Source: Flavobacteriales bacterium UBA1958
GTDB lineage: Bacteria; Bacteroidota; Bacteroidia; Flavobacteriales_D; Sanyastnellaceae
NCBI GenBank assembly: GCA_002336675.1
Contig: DDEI01000068.1
Location: 4,361-11,748 of the forward strand
Length of the DNA: 7,388 bases
Direction of reading: 5' to 3'
Below, in pieces: positions 7,135-7,388 of this stretch (its first letter is position 1; each line of letters begins with the position of its first letter). The notes under the pieces are model-generated. The model saw only the letters and a list, made by a program, of their open reading frames with translations. It did not search any database and was not told the origin of the DNA. The translations under genes were made by a program, and so were the position numbers.

Positions 7135-7142
7135 TAATTTTG
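7135..7142 (+). promoter_or_regulatory. -7 promoter element for rho
   Basis: TAATTTTG is a full match to TAnnTTTG and lies 109 bases before the rho start codon. It would give a rho leader of roughly 100 bases. A CTG at 7111-7113, 21 bases upstream, is a one-mismatch candidate for the TTG -33 box. A long leader is plausible for rho, which is known to be autoregulated in some bacteria. Confidence 0.4.
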
Positions 7143-7251
7143 TGAAGTCTTTGATTGGCAATCAGCCAAGCATAATACAAATCAGAACAGACATAGAATT
7201 TCAATTCGAAAATCCAAATTCACGATTAATTACTGAATTCATTCCCAATAG

Positions 7252-7388
7252 ATGTACGACATTATTTCATTAAATGGTATGAAGGTAGCAGAGCTTAGAG
7301 ATTTAGCCGCTAAACTTGATATCAAAAAAGCTGACAAGCTAAAAAAACAGGATCTTATTTACAAAATATTAGATGAGCAGGCGGTAAA
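7252..7388 (+). CDS. rho: Transcription termination factor Rho, N-terminal fragment
   Basis: Only the first 45 codons plus two bases are present; the gene continues beyond the right edge. The translation starts MYDIISLNGMKVAEL, continues LRDLAAKLDI and ends KKQDLIYKILDEQAV, which fits the Rho N-terminal helical domain (Rho_N, SAP-like) of Bacteroidota Rho proteins. Rho is a hexameric RNA-dependent ATPase and helicase that ends transcription at rut-type sites. The RNA-binding and ATPase domains lie outside the window, so nothing can be said about inserts often found between the N-terminal domain and the RNA-binding domain in this phylum. The gene is divergent from the DUF4293 gene and is preceded by about 100 bases of untranslated leader. 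Confidence 0.88.
   Translation, partial: MYDIISLNGMKVAELRDLAAKLDIKKADKLKKQDLIYKILDEQAV

Noticed and set aside
7121..7273. A 50-codon plus-strand open frame starting ATGAAAAAAAGC that overlaps the start of rho, a possible leader peptide.
   Set aside because: Its ATG lies upstream of the best rho promoter element, its translation has no recognisable signal or repeat, and a frame this short is expected by chance in AT-rich DNA.

Overview
The window looks like chromosomal DNA of a member of Bacteroidota, probably from the Cytophagales or a nearby marine or soil group. The signs are AT-rich genes, a DUF4293 membrane protein divergent from rho, an OmpA-family protein with TPR, PD40 propeller and carboxypeptidase-regulatory-like domains, lipoproteins with short lipoboxes, and matches to the Bacteroidota -7 promoter element TAnnTTTG. 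The exact genus cannot be read from the sequence.

Layout. Positions 1-114 hold no gene that I can see and no convincing promoter. Positions 115-3075 (+) encode a large lipoprotein that joins a galactose-binding-like domain, a CotH-kinase-like domain and a C-terminal right-handed beta-helix. It converges tail to tail, with only 8 bases between the two stop codons, on a gene at 3084-5027 (-) for an exported peptidoglycan-binding OmpA-family protein whose domain order matches the type IX secretion component PorE. Both stop codons lie in the loop of an 8-bp inverted repeat. A 130-150 bp divergent intergenic region separates that gene from a YfcE-type metallophosphoesterase at 5179-5685 (+). The phosphoesterase converges on a two-gene minus-strand unit that reads DUF4293 membrane protein (6586-7044) and then an unrecognised lipoprotein (5762-6589), joined by an ATGA stop/start overlap. 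Poly-T tracts facing each other lie in the 76-bp convergent gap. At the right edge, rho (7252 onwards, +) starts and runs off the window. It is divergent from the DUF4293 gene across about 207 bp carrying one promoter-like element for each direction.

How the genes relate. Most of the products are envelope proteins: two lipoproteins, one OmpA-type peptidoglycan anchor and one inner-membrane protein. The phosphoesterase and Rho are cytoplasmic housekeeping proteins. Gene order gives no evidence of one dedicated pathway. The most unusual element is the CotH-like/beta-helix fusion lipoprotein. I see no mobile element, CRISPR array, tRNA or rRNA.
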